64,000 nt of DNA from an uncultured Pseudomonadales bacterium. Lineage in GTDB: Bacteria > Pseudomonadota > Gammaproteobacteria > Pseudomonadales > Pseudohongiellaceae. The notes beneath the pieces are model-generated. The model saw nothing but the letters and a program-made list of their open reading frames with translations. It ran no database searches and had not been told where the DNA came from. The DNA is taken from positions 143,152 to 207,151 of the forward strand of contig CALKNV010000001.1 in assembly GCA_938091935.1 (NCBI GenBank), written 5' to 3'. A program made the translations under genes and the position numbers. Positions 47,193 through 58,792 of this stretch are shown one piece after another. The first letter of the stretch is position 1. The number at the start of each line of letters is the position of its first letter.

Positions 47193-48569
47193 TTAGCCTT
47201 TGCTCGGACGTTTCCACCCAGCTATCACGCGTTGCTTGCCCCTGGCTACAGCGAGGCTGTCAGAAGGCACATCGCTTGTGACAGCTGATCCGGCTGCGAC
47301 GAAGGCGTTATCAGCCAACTTTACCGGCGCAATCAATACACTATTGGATCCGATAAATACATTATCGCCTAATTTTGTCTTGTGTTTGTTCGCCCCATCA
47401 TAGTTACAGACGATGGTGCCAGCACCGATGTTACAACCCGAACCCATCTCAACGTCGCCGAGATAGGCCAGGTGGTTGGCTTTAGAGCCTTCCCCCATGA
47501 TGGCGTTTTTGGTTTCGACAAAATTTCCTATTTTCGTGTTCGCACCCAGCCGGGTGCCGGGGCGTAATCTCGCTAGCGGGCCAATACTTGCTTGTGGTCC
47601 TATCTCAGCATCTTCGATATTGGTTCCAGCCAAGATGGCCGAGCCGGCCGCGATGCTTGCGTTCTTAATAACGCAGTTAGGCCCAATCGATACGCCGTCG
47701 CCAAGACTAACTTCCCCCTCAAAAACAGCGTTTACGTCTACTACCACGTCCTGGCCACAGCGAAGAGTGCCGCGGACATCTATGCGAGCCGGATCTCGCA
47801 AGGTAACTCCGGCTTTCATCAGGTCATTGGCAATACTCTTTTGCAGGTGTCGCTCTAGCAGTGCTAGTTGTACCTTATCATTGACGCCCATGACCTCCAG
47901 CTCATCCTGAGCCATTAAGGCACGGATCTTTACCCCTTCAGAGTGCGCAAGCGCAATGATGTCTGTCAGGTAGTATTCGCCTTGGTCATTATTATTGCCA
48001 AGTGAGTGCAACCAGGAAGGTAAGGCTTGAGCTGGAATAGCCATGATGCCGCTATTTACTTCACCTATAAGTTTCTGTGCCGCAGATGCATCGCGCTCTT
48101 CTACTATGGCAGTTACCGAACCATCTGAATCTCTTATGATGCGCCCAAATCCGGTTGGCGGACTGGCTTCAAAGGTCAACAAAGAAAGCTGGGGCGCTTG
48201 CGACTCAAGTAACATTGCAGACAAGGTTTCTTCGCGAATAAATGGTACGTCACCAAACAGCACGAGTACTGGATTGTCGTCGGAGTCGGTGTTGATATCA
48301 GGTAGAGCCTGCTGTAGTGCATGTCCGGTACCCAACTGTTCAGATTGGGTTACCCAATTGACGGGCACATCTGGAAATTCGTCTTCTATTTTTGTCGAAA
48401 CCTGTTCGGCCCCAAATCCAACTACGATATGAATCTTATTGGGCTTTAGTTCCAATGCAGTACTGATGACGTGGGATAGCATCGGACGACCACCAATTTC
48501 ATGCAGAACCTTGGGTGATGATGAATTCATCCTGGTGCCTTTGCCGGCGGCAAGAATGACGACTTCCAT
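47193..48569 (-). CDS. glmU: Bifunctional GlcNAc-1-P uridyltransferase/GlcN-1-P acetyltransferase GlmU
   Basis: GlmU acetylates glucosamine-1-P and then makes UDP-GlcNAc for peptidoglycan and LPS. The 458-residue protein has the uridyltransferase motif LAAGKGTRMNSSSPKVLHEI, LGTGHALQQALP and GDVPFI. It also has the left-handed beta-helix C-terminal domain (GPLARLRPGTRLGANTKIGNFVE, VCNYDGANKHKT). It lies 137 bp after atpC on the same strand, as in pseudomonads. An intervening terminator suggests separate transcription. Confidence 0.97.
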   Translation of the reverse strand: MEVVILAAGKGTRMNSSSPKVLHEIGGRPMLSHVISTALELKPNKIHIVVGFGAEQVSTKIEDEFPDVPVNWVTQSEQLGTGHALQQALPDINTDSDDNPVLVLFGDVPFIREETLSAMLLESQAPQLSLLTFEASPPTGFGRIIRDSDGSVTAIVEERDASAAQKLIGEVNSGIMAIPAQALPSWLHSLGNNNDQGEYYLTDIIALAHSEGVKIRALMAQDELEVMGVNDKVQLALLERHLQKSIANDLMKAGVTLRDPARIDVRGTLRCGQDVVVDVNAVFEGEVSLGDGVSIGPNCVIKNASIAAGSAILAGTNIEDAEIGPQASIGPLARLRPGTRLGANTKIGNFVETKNAIMGEGSKANHLAYLGDVEMGSGCNIGAGTIVCNYDGANKHKTKLGDNVFIGSNSVLIAPVKLADNAFVAAGSAVTSDVPSDSLAVARGKQRVIAGWKRPSKG

Positions 48570-48629
48570 AATTTGGCTCGTTTCGGTGGTTTATTTTTCT
48601 GAGGTCAGAATATCAGGGTTTAGACTATC

Positions 48630-48658
48630 AAAAAAAAAGGTAGCTCTCGCTACCTTTT
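48630..48658 (-). terminator. Rho-independent terminator of the atp operon
   Basis: GGTAGC-TCTC-GCTACC forms a 6-bp stem extended by A/T pairs. On the minus strand it is followed by a run of nine T residues, about 50 bp after the atpC stop. Confidence 0.88.
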
Positions 48659-48706
48659 CGTAATCAGACTTCATTATACCCGTGTAACCAAACTGGCGTC
48701 AGTTCG

Positions 48707-49129
48707 CTATTGCGCCCTGTTTTTCAACTGTCTGAGTGCACGTAGCTGCGCAGCTGCTTCCGCCAATTGGGCAGCAGCTGTGCCGTAATCGAGCTCGGCG
48801 CTGGAATCCTGCATAGCCCTTTCGGCCTCTTCCATTGCTTCAACCGCAGCGGCTTCGTCAACGTCATCGGCACGCAGCGCGGTATCAGCTAACAGTGTCA
48901 CTACACCGCTTTGTACTTCGAGGTAACCGCCGGAAACATAAAACACTTCTTCGTCGCCACCATCCTTGATCAGGCGGACTGGGCCAGGAATGAGCCCGGT
49001 TATCAGCGGCGCGTGTCCCGGTGCAACACCAAGATCACCGAGAGTGCCGGTCGCGACTACCATCTCAACGCGACCAGAAAATATGCTCTTCTCTGCGCTT
49101 ACGATGTCGCAATGCATTGTCATCGCCAT
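48707..49129 (-). CDS. atpC: ATP synthase epsilon subunit
   Basis: Epsilon is part of the central stalk and can inhibit ATPase activity. I start at the ATG (49129) giving [19 protein letters not shown], with a GAGGAG ribosome site 9 nt upstream. The ORF track begins at a TTG nine bases earlier. It has [14 protein letters not shown] and the two C-terminal helices. 140 residues, the usual size. Confidence 0.96.
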   Translation of the reverse strand: MAMTMHCDIVSAEKSIFSGRVEMVVATGTLGDLGVAPGHAPLITGLIPGPVRLIKDGGDEEVFYVSGGYLEVQSGVVTLLADTALRADDVDEAAAVEAMEEAERAMQDSSAELDYGTAAAQLAEAAAQLRALRQLKNRAQ

Positions 49130-49233
49130 GTGTTTCAACTCCTCTTAGTTAGCAAAGAATGCCAACCCAAGAATTTATTTCCTACATCAGCTCGCTTTTA
49201 ATCAAAGGCGCCGTTGTTTAAACCCATTCGAGC

Positions 49234-50652
<1,419 letters not shown>

Positions 50653-50746
50653 TTACAAGCAGCCAGTTCAATCTTTATGTTTAATTCGTTATCTGTGCGT
50701 CATGGCACTTTGCCACTACGTACAGCTTATGTGTTTGGTGTAAGCG

Positions 50747-51607
50747 CTATACCGCTGCGGCACCGCCAGCAATCTCTGACAGTTCCTGCGTAATAGCCGC
50801 CTGACGTGCCTTGTTGTAAACCAGACCCAGCTCTTCAATGAGATCGCCCGCATTATCCGAGGCGTTCTTCATTGCCAGCATACGCGCGGCCTGTTCACAG
50901 GCATTATTCTCAACTACAGCCTGATACACTTGAGATTCAATATAACGCAGCATTAAGCCGTCTAGCAGCTCCTGCGCATCGGGCTCATAGATATAATCCC
51001 AATGGTGCTGCAGATCTTCTTCCTCTGACGGCAATATTGGCAGTAACTGCAGCACAGTGGGTTGGTGAGTCATGGTATTTACAAAATCATTGCTCACCAG
51101 CATCAGTCGATCGATTTCACCGTTGTCGAATTTGTCGAGCAACACTCGTACCGATCCAATTACGTCGGTAAGCTCTGGTGATTCACCCATGTCCCGAACC
51201 GAAGCAACAACATTGCCACCGTAGTTGTTGAAGAACGTTGCGGCACGTCCACCAATCGTGGCGATATCAATTTCAACACCTTGATCCGCGTATTCCTTCA
51301 TCGAAGCAACGGTTGCCTTGAACGCATTGATATTCAATCCACCGCAAAGACCGCGATCAGTCGAGATAACAATGTAGCCAACTCGCTTCACTTCTCGTGT
51401 CTCGAAATAAGCGTGTCGGTATTCGGGGTTGGCATTGGCAACATGGCCAATCACTGCGCGAATACGGTGTGCATAAGGCTTACCGAGCTGCATGGTATCT
51501 TGTGCCTTGCGCATCTTGCTCGCGGAGACCATCTCCATCGCCTTGGTGATCTTCTGAGTATTTTTGATACTCGAGATCTTGGTGCGTATCTCTTTGCCGC
51601 CGGCCAT
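50747..51607 (-). CDS. atpG: ATP synthase gamma subunit
   Basis: The rotating stalk subunit. The 286-residue protein starts [36 protein letters not shown]. It has [16 protein letters not shown] and the C-terminal helix [37 protein letters not shown]. It lies 61 bp after atpA. Confidence 0.97.
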   Translation of the reverse strand: MAGGKEIRTKISSIKNTQKITKAMEMVSASKMRKAQDTMQLGKPYAHRIRAVIGHVANANPEYRHAYFETREVKRVGYIVISTDRGLCGGLNINAFKATVASMKEYADQGVEIDIATIGGRAATFFNNYGGNVVASVRDMGESPELTDVIGSVRVLLDKFDNGEIDRLMLVSNDFVNTMTHQPTVLQLLPILPSEEEDLQHHWDYIYEPDAQELLDGLMLRYIESQVYQAVVENNACEQAARMLAMKNASDNAGDLIEELGLVYNKARQAAITQELSEIAGGAAAV

Positions 51608-51668
51608 GTGTCTTAGTTACCTGTCGTTTTACTTGCGATAAATATGCGCTTGTTCTTTTAAACCCGGC

Positions 51669-53213
51669 TTACCAGGTCTGGGTTTGCTTAAACTTATCGA
51701 GTCCGGACTTGAACTTGGCTTCGATGTCGTCGTTCCAATCGCCGGTCTCATTAATGTTAGCCAGCATGTCGCCGTGCTCGCTGTTCATGTAGCTCAGCAG
51801 TGATGCCTCAAAATCCAGCACCTTGTTAAGCTCGATGTCTTTCAAATAGCCTTCGTTCGCGGCGTAAATTGACACCGCCATCTCGGCGATCGAGAGCGGC
51901 GCGTACTGCTTCTGCTTCATGAGCTCAGTCACGCGTTGTCCGTGTTCCAGCTGCGCCCTGGTCGCATCATCCAGATCGGATGCAAAGGCAGCAAAGGCAG
52001 CCAGCTCACGATACTGGGCCAACGCGATACGAATACCGCCACCCAGCTTCTTAATAATTTTGGTCTGTGCCGCACCACCCACTCGAGATACGGAGATACC
52101 GGGGTTCATCGCCGGGCGGATACCCGAGTTAAACAGGTCAGTTTCCAGAAAGATCTGACCATCAGTAATTGAAATCACGTTAGTTGGTACGAAAGCAGAT
52201 ACGTCACCAGCCTGGGTCTCAATGATGGGCAAGGCGGTCAGGGACCCTGTCTTACCTTTCACTGCACCATCGGTAAATTTTTCTACGTAGTCAGCGCTTA
52301 CTCGCGACGCACGCTCCAGAAGACGCGAGTGTAGGTAGAAAACGTCACCCGGATAGGCTTCTCGGCCTGGTGGTCTCCGCAGCAACAGAGAGATCTGTCG
52401 ATAAGCCCAAGCCTGTTTGGTCAAATCATCATAAACGATCAAGGCGTCTTGTCCGCGATCGCGATAGTACTCGCCCATGGTGCAACCAGAGTATGGCGCA
52501 ATGAACTGCATGGAAGCTGGATCTGAAGCGGATGCCGAAACCACAATGGTGTATTCCATCGCACCGTGCTCTTCCAGCTTCTGTACCACACTGGCGATAG
52601 AAGAAGCCTTCTGGCCCACCGCCACATAAATACACTTAACGCCTTTGCCCTTCTGGTTAATGATGGTGTCGATGGCAACTGCGGTCTTGCCCACCTCACG
52701 GTCACCGATGATCAGCTCGCGCTGACCTCGCCCAACCGGCGTCATCGAGTCGATAGACTTGAGTCCAGTCTGCACAGGTTCAGATACTGATTGGCGTGCA
52801 ATTACACCAGGCGCCACTTTTTCAACAGCGTCAGTCATCTTGGATTCGATGGGGCCCTTACCGTCAATGGGCTTACCCAGCGCGTCGACTACGCGGCCTT
52901 CCAGCTCTGGGCCTACCGGTACTTCAAGAATGCGGCCCGTACACTTACAGGACTGGCCTTCTTTCAGACTCAGATAATCACCCAGCACCACCGCGCCGAC
53001 AGAGTCACGCTCGAGGTTAAGGGCCATTCCGTAAATGCCGCCTTCGAATTCGATCATCTCACCGTACATCACATCAGCAAGACCATTGATGCGGATAATA
53101 CCGTCAGACACACTAACAATTGTGCCCTCATTCTTGGCCTGGGCAGTGACATCCAGCGACTCTATGCGCTGCTTGATAATTTCACTGATTTCGGATGGGT
53201 TCAGTTGTTGCAT
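51669..53213 (-). CDS. atpA: ATP synthase alpha subunit
   Basis: The regulatory nucleotide-binding subunit of F1. The 514-residue protein starts [20 protein letters not shown]. It has the P-loop [44 protein letters not shown] and the arginine finger region [11 protein letters not shown]. Complete. Confidence 0.98.
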   Translation of the reverse strand: MQQLNPSEISEIIKQRIESLDVTAQAKNEGTIVSVSDGIIRINGLADVMYGEMIEFEGGIYGMALNLERDSVGAVVLGDYLSLKEGQSCKCTGRILEVPVGPELEGRVVDALGKPIDGKGPIESKMTDAVEKVAPGVIARQSVSEPVQTGLKSIDSMTPVGRGQRELIIGDREVGKTAVAIDTIINQKGKGVKCIYVAVGQKASSIASVVQKLEEHGAMEYTIVVSASASDPASMQFIAPYSGCTMGEYYRDRGQDALIVYDDLTKQAWAYRQISLLLRRPPGREAYPGDVFYLHSRLLERASRVSADYVEKFTDGAVKGKTGSLTALPIIETQAGDVSAFVPTNVISITDGQIFLETDLFNSGIRPAMNPGISVSRVGGAAQTKIIKKLGGGIRIALAQYRELAAFAAFASDLDDATRAQLEHGQRVTELMKQKQYAPLSIAEMAVSIYAANEGYLKDIELNKVLDFEASLLSYMNSEHGDMLANINETGDWNDDIEAKFKSGLDKFKQTQTW

Positions 53214-53239
53214 GCTTGTTTCCTTTGTTCCTGAACGTT

Positions 53240-53776
53240 TCAGGAATTAATTGATTCAGTCAACTTGGCCAGTTTGCCGCGCACAGAACTGTCTATCACC
53301 GTGTCGCCTGCTCGCACCACAGCACCACCAATTAGGCTCTGGTCAGTGCGGGTCGCCAGCTTCACTTCCCGCTGCAGACGAGACTTCAGGGCAGCGGCCA
53401 GTTGATCCGACACTGCGCTGCTGATCTCGTAGGGAGTAATTACTTCCACATCGAGTGATTTTTCCTGCTGGGCTCTCAGGTTTTCATAAATCCTGGCTAT
53501 TTCCACGAACAGAATGATGCGTTTGTTTTCAGCCAGTAGGTGGACAAAGTTCTTGCCTTTGTCATTTAGCTCATCGTTGCAGACATCGATAAAAGACTCG
53601 GCCACCTGCTCAGAAGTCAGCGCTGGTGCTTGCAGCAATAATCGCACGCGGTCGTGCCGAGAGATGGCTGCCGCCAGCGCGAGCATGCGCGACCAGTCAT
53701 CCAGGGCATTATCGTTAAGTGCCACCTGAAACGCTGCCTTGGCATAGGGTCGTGCCACTGTGGTTAATTCGGCCAT
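53240..53776 (-). CDS. atpH: ATP synthase delta subunit
   Basis: Part of the peripheral stalk linking F1 to subunit b. The 178-residue protein starts [18 protein letters not shown]. The helical N-terminus is followed by [11 protein letters not shown] and a C-terminal [33 protein letters not shown] motif. 27 bp before atpA. Confidence 0.96.
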   Translation of the reverse strand: MAELTTVARPYAKAAFQVALNDNALDDWSRMLALAAAISRHDRVRLLLQAPALTSEQVAESFIDVCNDELNDKGKNFVHLLAENKRIILFVEIARIYENLRAQQEKSLDVEVITPYEISSAVSDQLAAALKSRLQREVKLATRTDQSLIGGAVVRAGDTVIDSSVRGKLAKLTESINS

Positions 53777-53809
53777 TTATATTGCCTTATCCGGTTCCTG
53801 CTATCTCAG

Positions 53810-54280
53810 TTACAGTTCGCTAGCGAGCTTGCTAAGCATTTCCTCGTTGGCGGCCTGGTCCACGGATTTTTCCAGGATCTTTTCCGCCCCCGCCACCGCT
53901 AGTGCAGCGACCTGCTCTCGCAATTGTTGCTTAGCCCGATTTATCTCCTGCTCAATTTCTGCATTGGCGCCGGCAATAATGCGCTGGCCTTCTTCTCTAG
54001 CCTGTTCCCTGGCTTCGTCGACTATTTGAGCCGCTCGCTTATTCGCAGAATCGATAATAGCGGCTGCTTCCTGCTTAGCCTCTTTCATCTGCTCGGTAGA
54101 TCTTTCCTGGGCCAGAACAAGATCTTGTTCCGCCCGATCTGCTGCTTGCAGACCCTCAGCGATTTTATTGGCGCGCTCTTCCAAGATCGCCACGATCGGG
54201 GGCCAAACAAATTTCATGCAGAACCAGACGAAGAACGCGAATGCGATGCTTTGTCCAATTATGGTGGCGTTGAGATTCAT
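53810..54280 (-). CDS. atpF: ATP synthase subunit b
   Basis: The peripheral stalk of Fo. The 156-residue protein has a single N-terminal membrane helix ([25 protein letters not shown]). A long charged coiled-coil stretch (about residues 34-140) rich in A, E, Q and K follows. Confidence 0.96.
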   Translation of the reverse strand: MNLNATIIGQSIAFAFFVWFCMKFVWPPIVAILEERANKIAEGLQAADRAEQDLVLAQERSTEQMKEAKQEAAAIIDSANKRAAQIVDEAREQAREEGQRIIAGANAEIEQEINRAKQQLREQVAALAVAGAEKILEKSVDQAANEEMLSKLASEL

Positions 54281-54345
54281 GAAGCGTCTCCTTCAGTCTT
54301 GGTGAACAACTGTCCTGTCATGACAGGACTGATCAGTCGTTTCCC

Positions 54346-54603
<258 letters not shown>

Positions 54604-54636
54604 TTACAAAGTAGTCGTTTAACGTATTTTAAAAAA

Positions 54637-55512
<876 letters not shown>

Positions 55513-55527
55513 TTAGTTAGTTCTTTC

Positions 55528-55920
55528 TTAAATTCCAGCCTGGTTATAGGTTCTCACCACATGCATGGTACTAACCATGCCAACCAGATATACAGCTACG
55601 TAACCCAACAGCACCAGCAAAGGTGTCGCAGCTGCTACGTAGATAAAGGTCAGCGCGAAGCCGACCCCACTCAGGAGAATTTTGTAAACCTCTCCCGAGA
55701 CGAATTCCTTTACTATTTGCTCAGTGGCGGAAGCACCCCGATACTTGAAGGCTTTCAGCGTAAACACTGTGTTGGCAATAAAGCAGATCAGACCTCCAAG
55801 TCCCAGAGACAAGGCTGTCTGTACGCCCGATAAACCGAAACCGATCAGAGCCAGCAGAACCACTGCGCCAACTTGGCCGCCGATAATGCTAGAAATGGAA
55901 GGAGCCTTAATAGTAGTCAC
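55528..55920 (-). CDS. atpI: ATP synthase subunit I
   Basis: AtpI assists c-ring assembly and Mg2+ handling. The 130-residue protein has four membrane segments and the family region TLKAFKYRGASATEQIVKEFVSGE. The start is GTG. It lacks a strong ribosome site but begins 2 nt after the stop of a 17-codon ORF. It is first of the atp operon genes. Confidence 0.88.
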   Translation of the reverse strand: MTTIKAPSISSIIGGQVGAVVLLALIGFGLSGVQTALSLGLGGLICFIANTVFTLKAFKYRGASATEQIVKEFVSGEVYKILLSGVGFALTFIYVAAATPLLVLLGYVAVYLVGMVSTMHVVRTYNQAGI

Positions 55921-55922
55921 GA

Positions 55923-55976
55923 TTAAAAATCCGGACGCCAGCTCTCTTTCAGGTTCGCCAGTTTGGGTATTACCAT
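55923..55976 (-). CDS. Possible 17-residue leader peptide before atpI
   Basis: An ATG-started frame, MVIPKLANLKESWRPDF, ends in TAA two nucleotides before the atpI GTG. It lies in the predicted atp mRNA leader. Upstream, the same frame is open for another ~25 codons back to a TGA. No clear Shine-Dalgarno is seen. Its position could couple ribosomes to the weakly signalled atpI start. Short length means it may be chance. Confidence 0.35.
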   Translation of the reverse strand: MVIPKLANLKESWRPDF

Positions 55977-56023
55977 TTCGGTGTGGAAAGCGGGCTTAAC
56001 ACGCTTAATCTCCGAAAAAGTCA

Positions 56024-56054
56024 GTGCTTTTTGAGTCCACCAGACTCAAAGCAC
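56024..56054 (-). promoter_or_regulatory. Stem-loop at the predicted 5' end of the atp mRNA
   Basis: On the minus strand GTGCTTTGAGTC and GACTCAAAAAGCAC pair as a 12-bp stem with a 2-nt bulge and a 5-nt loop. It starts about 5 nt after the -10 box, so the transcript would begin with this hairpin. 5'-terminal stems commonly protect mRNAs from decay. Confidence 0.6.
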
Positions 56055-56058
56055 GCGC

Positions 56059-56087
56059 ATTATAGGGACTTTGATGGGCTATCGCAA
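56059..56087 (-). promoter_or_regulatory. Sigma-70 promoter of the atp operon
   Basis: TTGCGA, exactly 17 bp, then a perfect TATAAT on the minus strand, about 140 bp before the atpI start and after the parB terminator. This is the strongest promoter match I see in the window. Confidence 0.85.
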
Positions 56088-56114
56088 CTACGTCCCAGTA
56101 TCAATTTTCGCCTT

Positions 56115-56141
56115 AAAACACAGGGGTTTTAGGGACCTGTG
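56115..56141 (-). terminator. Probable terminator after parB
   Basis: On the minus strand CACAGG and CCTGTG form a 6-bp stem with an 11-nt loop, followed directly by TTTT. It lies about 100 bp after the parB stop and just before the atp promoter. Confidence 0.55.
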
Positions 56142-56191
56142 CGGGGGTAAGACGGGGGCTAACAACAGGGCTGATACAGGGCGACTAAAAT

Positions 56192-56238
56192 GGGCTTTAA
56201 GGTTCGAAAGAAACGCTGCGTAAAGCCCTGTGCGCAGC
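56192..56238 (-). other. Possible H-type RNA pseudoknot at the parB stop codon
   Basis: On the minus strand GCTGCG pairs with CGCAGC (stem 1, 6 bp). Interleaved with it, GGGCTTTA pairs with TAAAGCCC (stem 2, 8 bp). Loop 1 is CACA (4 nt), there is no base between the stems, and loop 3 is 15 nt. These are textbook H-type proportions. The first base of stem 1 is the last base of the parB TAG stop. Both stems are perfect. Confidence 0.45.
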
Positions 56239-57149
56239 TAATTAATGTGGGAAAGAATCCCGTCAAGTTCATCGAGGCTGTTGTATTTGACCACCAGCTT
56301 GCCTTTGCCTTTGGCGCTGTGCTGAATCATCACCTTGGCACCTAGTTTATCCGCAAGGTTGTCTTCCAGGTTTTTGATATCCGGGTCCAGAATCTTGCCG
56401 GCCGGCTGCGTCGACTTGCCTGCCATGAGACGCCTAACCAGCGCTTCAGTCTGGCGGACCGACAGGCCTTTACCCGCAACAGTGCGAGCAACCTGCGTCT
56501 GCTGCTCGTCTGGCAAGGACAGCACGGCCCGGGCATGGCCCATTTCGAGGTCGCCATGCTCGAGCATGCGCCGCACATCAATATGCAGGCCAATCAACCT
56601 GATCAGGTTGGTTACAGTGACACGGGATTTACCCACGGCATCCGCGACTTCCTGCTGGGTCAGCTCAAACTCGTCCTGCAGACGTTTCAGCGCCATGGCT
56701 TCCTCGATGGGGTTGAGGTTTTCTCGCTGGATATTTTCTATCAGCGACATGGCAATGGCGGCTTCATCGCCGACCGGCTTTACGATAGCAGGAATGGTAT
56801 CGAGCCCAGCCATTTGTGTGGCGCGCCAGCGGCGCTCACCGGCGATGATTTCATACTTTTCGGAGGAGATAGGGCGAACTACGATTGGTTGCATGACCCC
56901 CTGATTCTTAATCGATGCAGCAAGCTCTTCCAGAGCCTCTTCATGCATGTCCGTTCGCGGCTGGTACTTACCACGTTGAATCAGGTCAACCGGGATATTT
57001 TTTAGATCACCATCTTTGTCCGGGGCAGCTGCAGTCGGGGTTGTGTCGGGTTCCCTGGGTTTGCCCACAAACAAGCTCGCCATAGTCTGCGTGCTGCCAG
57101 TAGAAAGCAGTGCATCGAGACCTTTGCCCAGTTTCTTTTTATCGTTCAT
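56238..57149 (-). CDS. parB: Chromosome partitioning protein ParB
   Basis: ParB binds parS sites and spreads using CTP to load SMC and guide origin segregation. The 303-residue protein starts KKLGKGLDALL. It has PVDLIQRGKYQPRTDMHEEALEELAASI, the CTP/arginine motif AGERRWRATQMAGL, SLIENIQRENLNPIEEA and the helix-turn-helix TQQEVADAVGKSRVTVTNLIRL. The C-terminal dimer domain ends SLDELDGILSHIN. No parS palindrome (TGTTTCACGTGAAACA type) is visible nearby. Confidence 0.96.
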   Translation of the reverse strand: MNDKKKLGKGLDALLSTGSTQTMASLFVGKPREPDTTPTAAAPDKDGDLKNIPVDLIQRGKYQPRTDMHEEALEELAASIKNQGVMQPIVVRPISSEKYEIIAGERRWRATQMAGLDTIPAIVKPVGDEAAIAMSLIENIQRENLNPIEEAMALKRLQDEFELTQQEVADAVGKSRVTVTNLIRLIGLHIDVRRMLEHGDLEMGHARAVLSLPDEQQTQVARTVAGKGLSVRQTEALVRRLMAGKSTQPAGKILDPDIKNLEDNLADKLGAKVMIQHSAKGKGKLVVKYNSLDELDGILSHIN

Positions 57150-57221
57150 AGATTCAGGTACGACCTCGGCAGCCCGGAAGGTTGGTGAGTGGTTACCAAC
57201 CTAACGGCCTGGAGTTGTGTT

Positions 57222-58007
57222 TTAGTTTAACGCCCTGGCCGACTCATCATCGCGTCTGAGCAATTCTCCCGCCAGGGCCAGATAGGCGATGGCGCCGCGC
57301 GATTGGCGGTCATATTTAATTACCGGCTTGCCGTAGCTTGGCGCTTCAGCAAGACGCACATTGCGCGGCACAACGGTCCGATATACCGCATCTCCAAAAT
57401 AATTGAACAGCTGACCATTGACTTCACTGGTCAGCTTATTGCGCGGGTCATACATGGTCCGCAGAATTCCTTCGATCTTCAACGTTGGATTGATACGTTC
57501 CTGAATCGCTCGAATCGTATCCATCAGCGCCGACAAACCTTCCAGTGCATAGTATTCGCACTGCATGGGAATCACTACCCCATCTGCCGCCACCAGGGAA
57601 TTGATGGTCAGCATGTTCAATGCCGGCGGACAATCGATAACAATAAAATCGTAATGCTCTCTATTCGCTTCAACGATTTCCCTGAGTCTTAGCTCACGAT
57701 TTTCCAAGGCGATCAGTTCGACTTCCGCCGCCACCAGATCCCCGTTGGCCGGCAACAAATCATAATCAGATTCTTCAGGATGAACTACAACTTCGTCGAA
57801 TTGAGCCTGACCGGTGAGCAAGTCATAGATCGAGAGCTCTAGCTCGCTCTTGTTGACGCCTGAACCCATGGTGGTATTTCCCTGTGGGTCCATATCAATA
57901 AGCAAGACTTTCTTGCGCGTCACGCTCAGAGATGCCGCCAGGTTTACTGAGGTAGTGGTTTTACCTACACCACCTTTCTGATTAGCAATGGCCAGTACTT
58001 TACTCAA
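57222..58007 (-). CDS. parA: Chromosome partitioning ATPase ParA
   Basis: ParA is the Walker-type ATPase that moves ParB-bound origins. The 261-residue protein has the deviant Walker A ANQKGGVGKTTTSVNLA, LLIDMDPQGNTT and DYDLLPANGDLVAAE. VIDCPPALNML is also present. It lies 72 bp before parB in the rsmG-parA-parB cluster. Confidence 0.97.
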   Translation of the reverse strand: MSKVLAIANQKGGVGKTTTSVNLAASLSVTRKKVLLIDMDPQGNTTMGSGVNKSELELSIYDLLTGQAQFDEVVVHPEESDYDLLPANGDLVAAEVELIALENRELRLREIVEANREHYDFIVIDCPPALNMLTINSLVAADGVVIPMQCEYYALEGLSALMDTIRAIQERINPTLKIEGILRTMYDPRNKLTSEVNGQLFNYFGDAVYRTVVPRNVRLAEAPSYGKPVIKYDRQSRGAIAYLALAGELLRRDDESARALN

Positions 58008-58072
58008 TCTGACTTCCTGATTAATTGATGCCGATCTTTATGATTCGCCATCTCGATTTTCATGACGACAGT

Positions 58073-58741
58073 TTACCCTATTGTGGGATCGATTGTGGGA
58101 ACACTCTCAGCGCTGGTTCGTATTTCCACCAAATGCCTATCGCCGTCAATGCCGGGAACCTGTATTTCCGTGACAGAAAGCACCCTGTAGTCTGACGGCA
58201 GTGAATCCAACTCTTCCGCTGGATAGCGCCCCTTTAACGCCAATAGCCTAGTTTCGGGCGTGATCAAGTGGCGAGCTTTTTCCAGCGTCTCAGCCAGAGT
58301 AGCAAAGGCCCTGCAAGTCACAATATCAATTTGCCCAGGACTTTGATAGTGCTCCAGACGACAATTCTCCACCTCCACATTGGCCAACTGCAGCTCGGTT
58401 TTAGCCTGAAACAGGAAGCGGGTTTTCTTGCCATTGCTATCAAGCAGAACGATGTGTGTATTGGGGTAAAGGATCGCCCAGGGAATTCCTGGAAAACCAG
58501 CCCCAGATCCGACATCGAGTATTCTCTGGCCGGCATTTGGTCTCACATAGGAAGTCACTGCAATACAATCTAATAAGTGTTTACTCAGTAACTGCTGGTC
58601 GCTGCTATTCGCCACCAGGTTAAAACTGCGATTCCACTTTTTAATCAGTTCGAGATAACGGATCAGCGCTTGCTGCTGTTCTGCCTCAAGCTGCAGATTC
58701 AGTGCCGCCAATCCATTGGATAATTGAGTGCTGAGAGACAT
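58073..58741 (-). CDS. rsmG: 16S rRNA (guanine(527)-N(7))-methyltransferase RsmG
   Basis: RsmG makes m7G527 in 16S rRNA; loss gives low-level streptomycin resistance. I start at MSLSTQLSNGLAALNLQL (222 aa). The ORF track adds nine residues. It has YLELIKKWNRSFNLVA and the SAM motif ILDVGSGAGFPGIPWAIL, plus TCRAFATLAE. It follows mnmG by about 50 bp. Confidence 0.95.
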   Translation of the reverse strand: MSLSTQLSNGLAALNLQLEAEQQQALIRYLELIKKWNRSFNLVANSSDQQLLSKHLLDCIAVTSYVRPNAGQRILDVGSGAGFPGIPWAILYPNTHIVLLDSNGKKTRFLFQAKTELQLANVEVENCRLEHYQSPGQIDIVTCRAFATLAETLEKARHLITPETRLLALKGRYPAEELDSLPSDYRVLSVTEIQVPGIDGDRHLVEIRTSAESVPTIDPTIG

Positions 58742-58792
58742 AGGATAGGGAAGTTGAACGCAGCGCATTCAAATAAAGTTTACGTCGCTTGC

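Larger units (their letters stand above)
55921..56237. other. 317-bp structured spacer between parB and atpI
   Basis: It holds, in order of minus-strand transcription, the rest of a possible pseudoknot after the parB stop, a hairpin terminator, the atp promoter, a stem-loop at the predicted 5' end of the atp mRNA and a 17-codon ORF. Each is listed separately. Confidence 0.7.

Noticed and set aside
56238-58007. parS centromere sites near parAB
   Set aside because: I looked for TGTTTCACGTGAAACA-like palindromes in and around parAB, rsmG and mnmG and saw none. They may lie outside the window.
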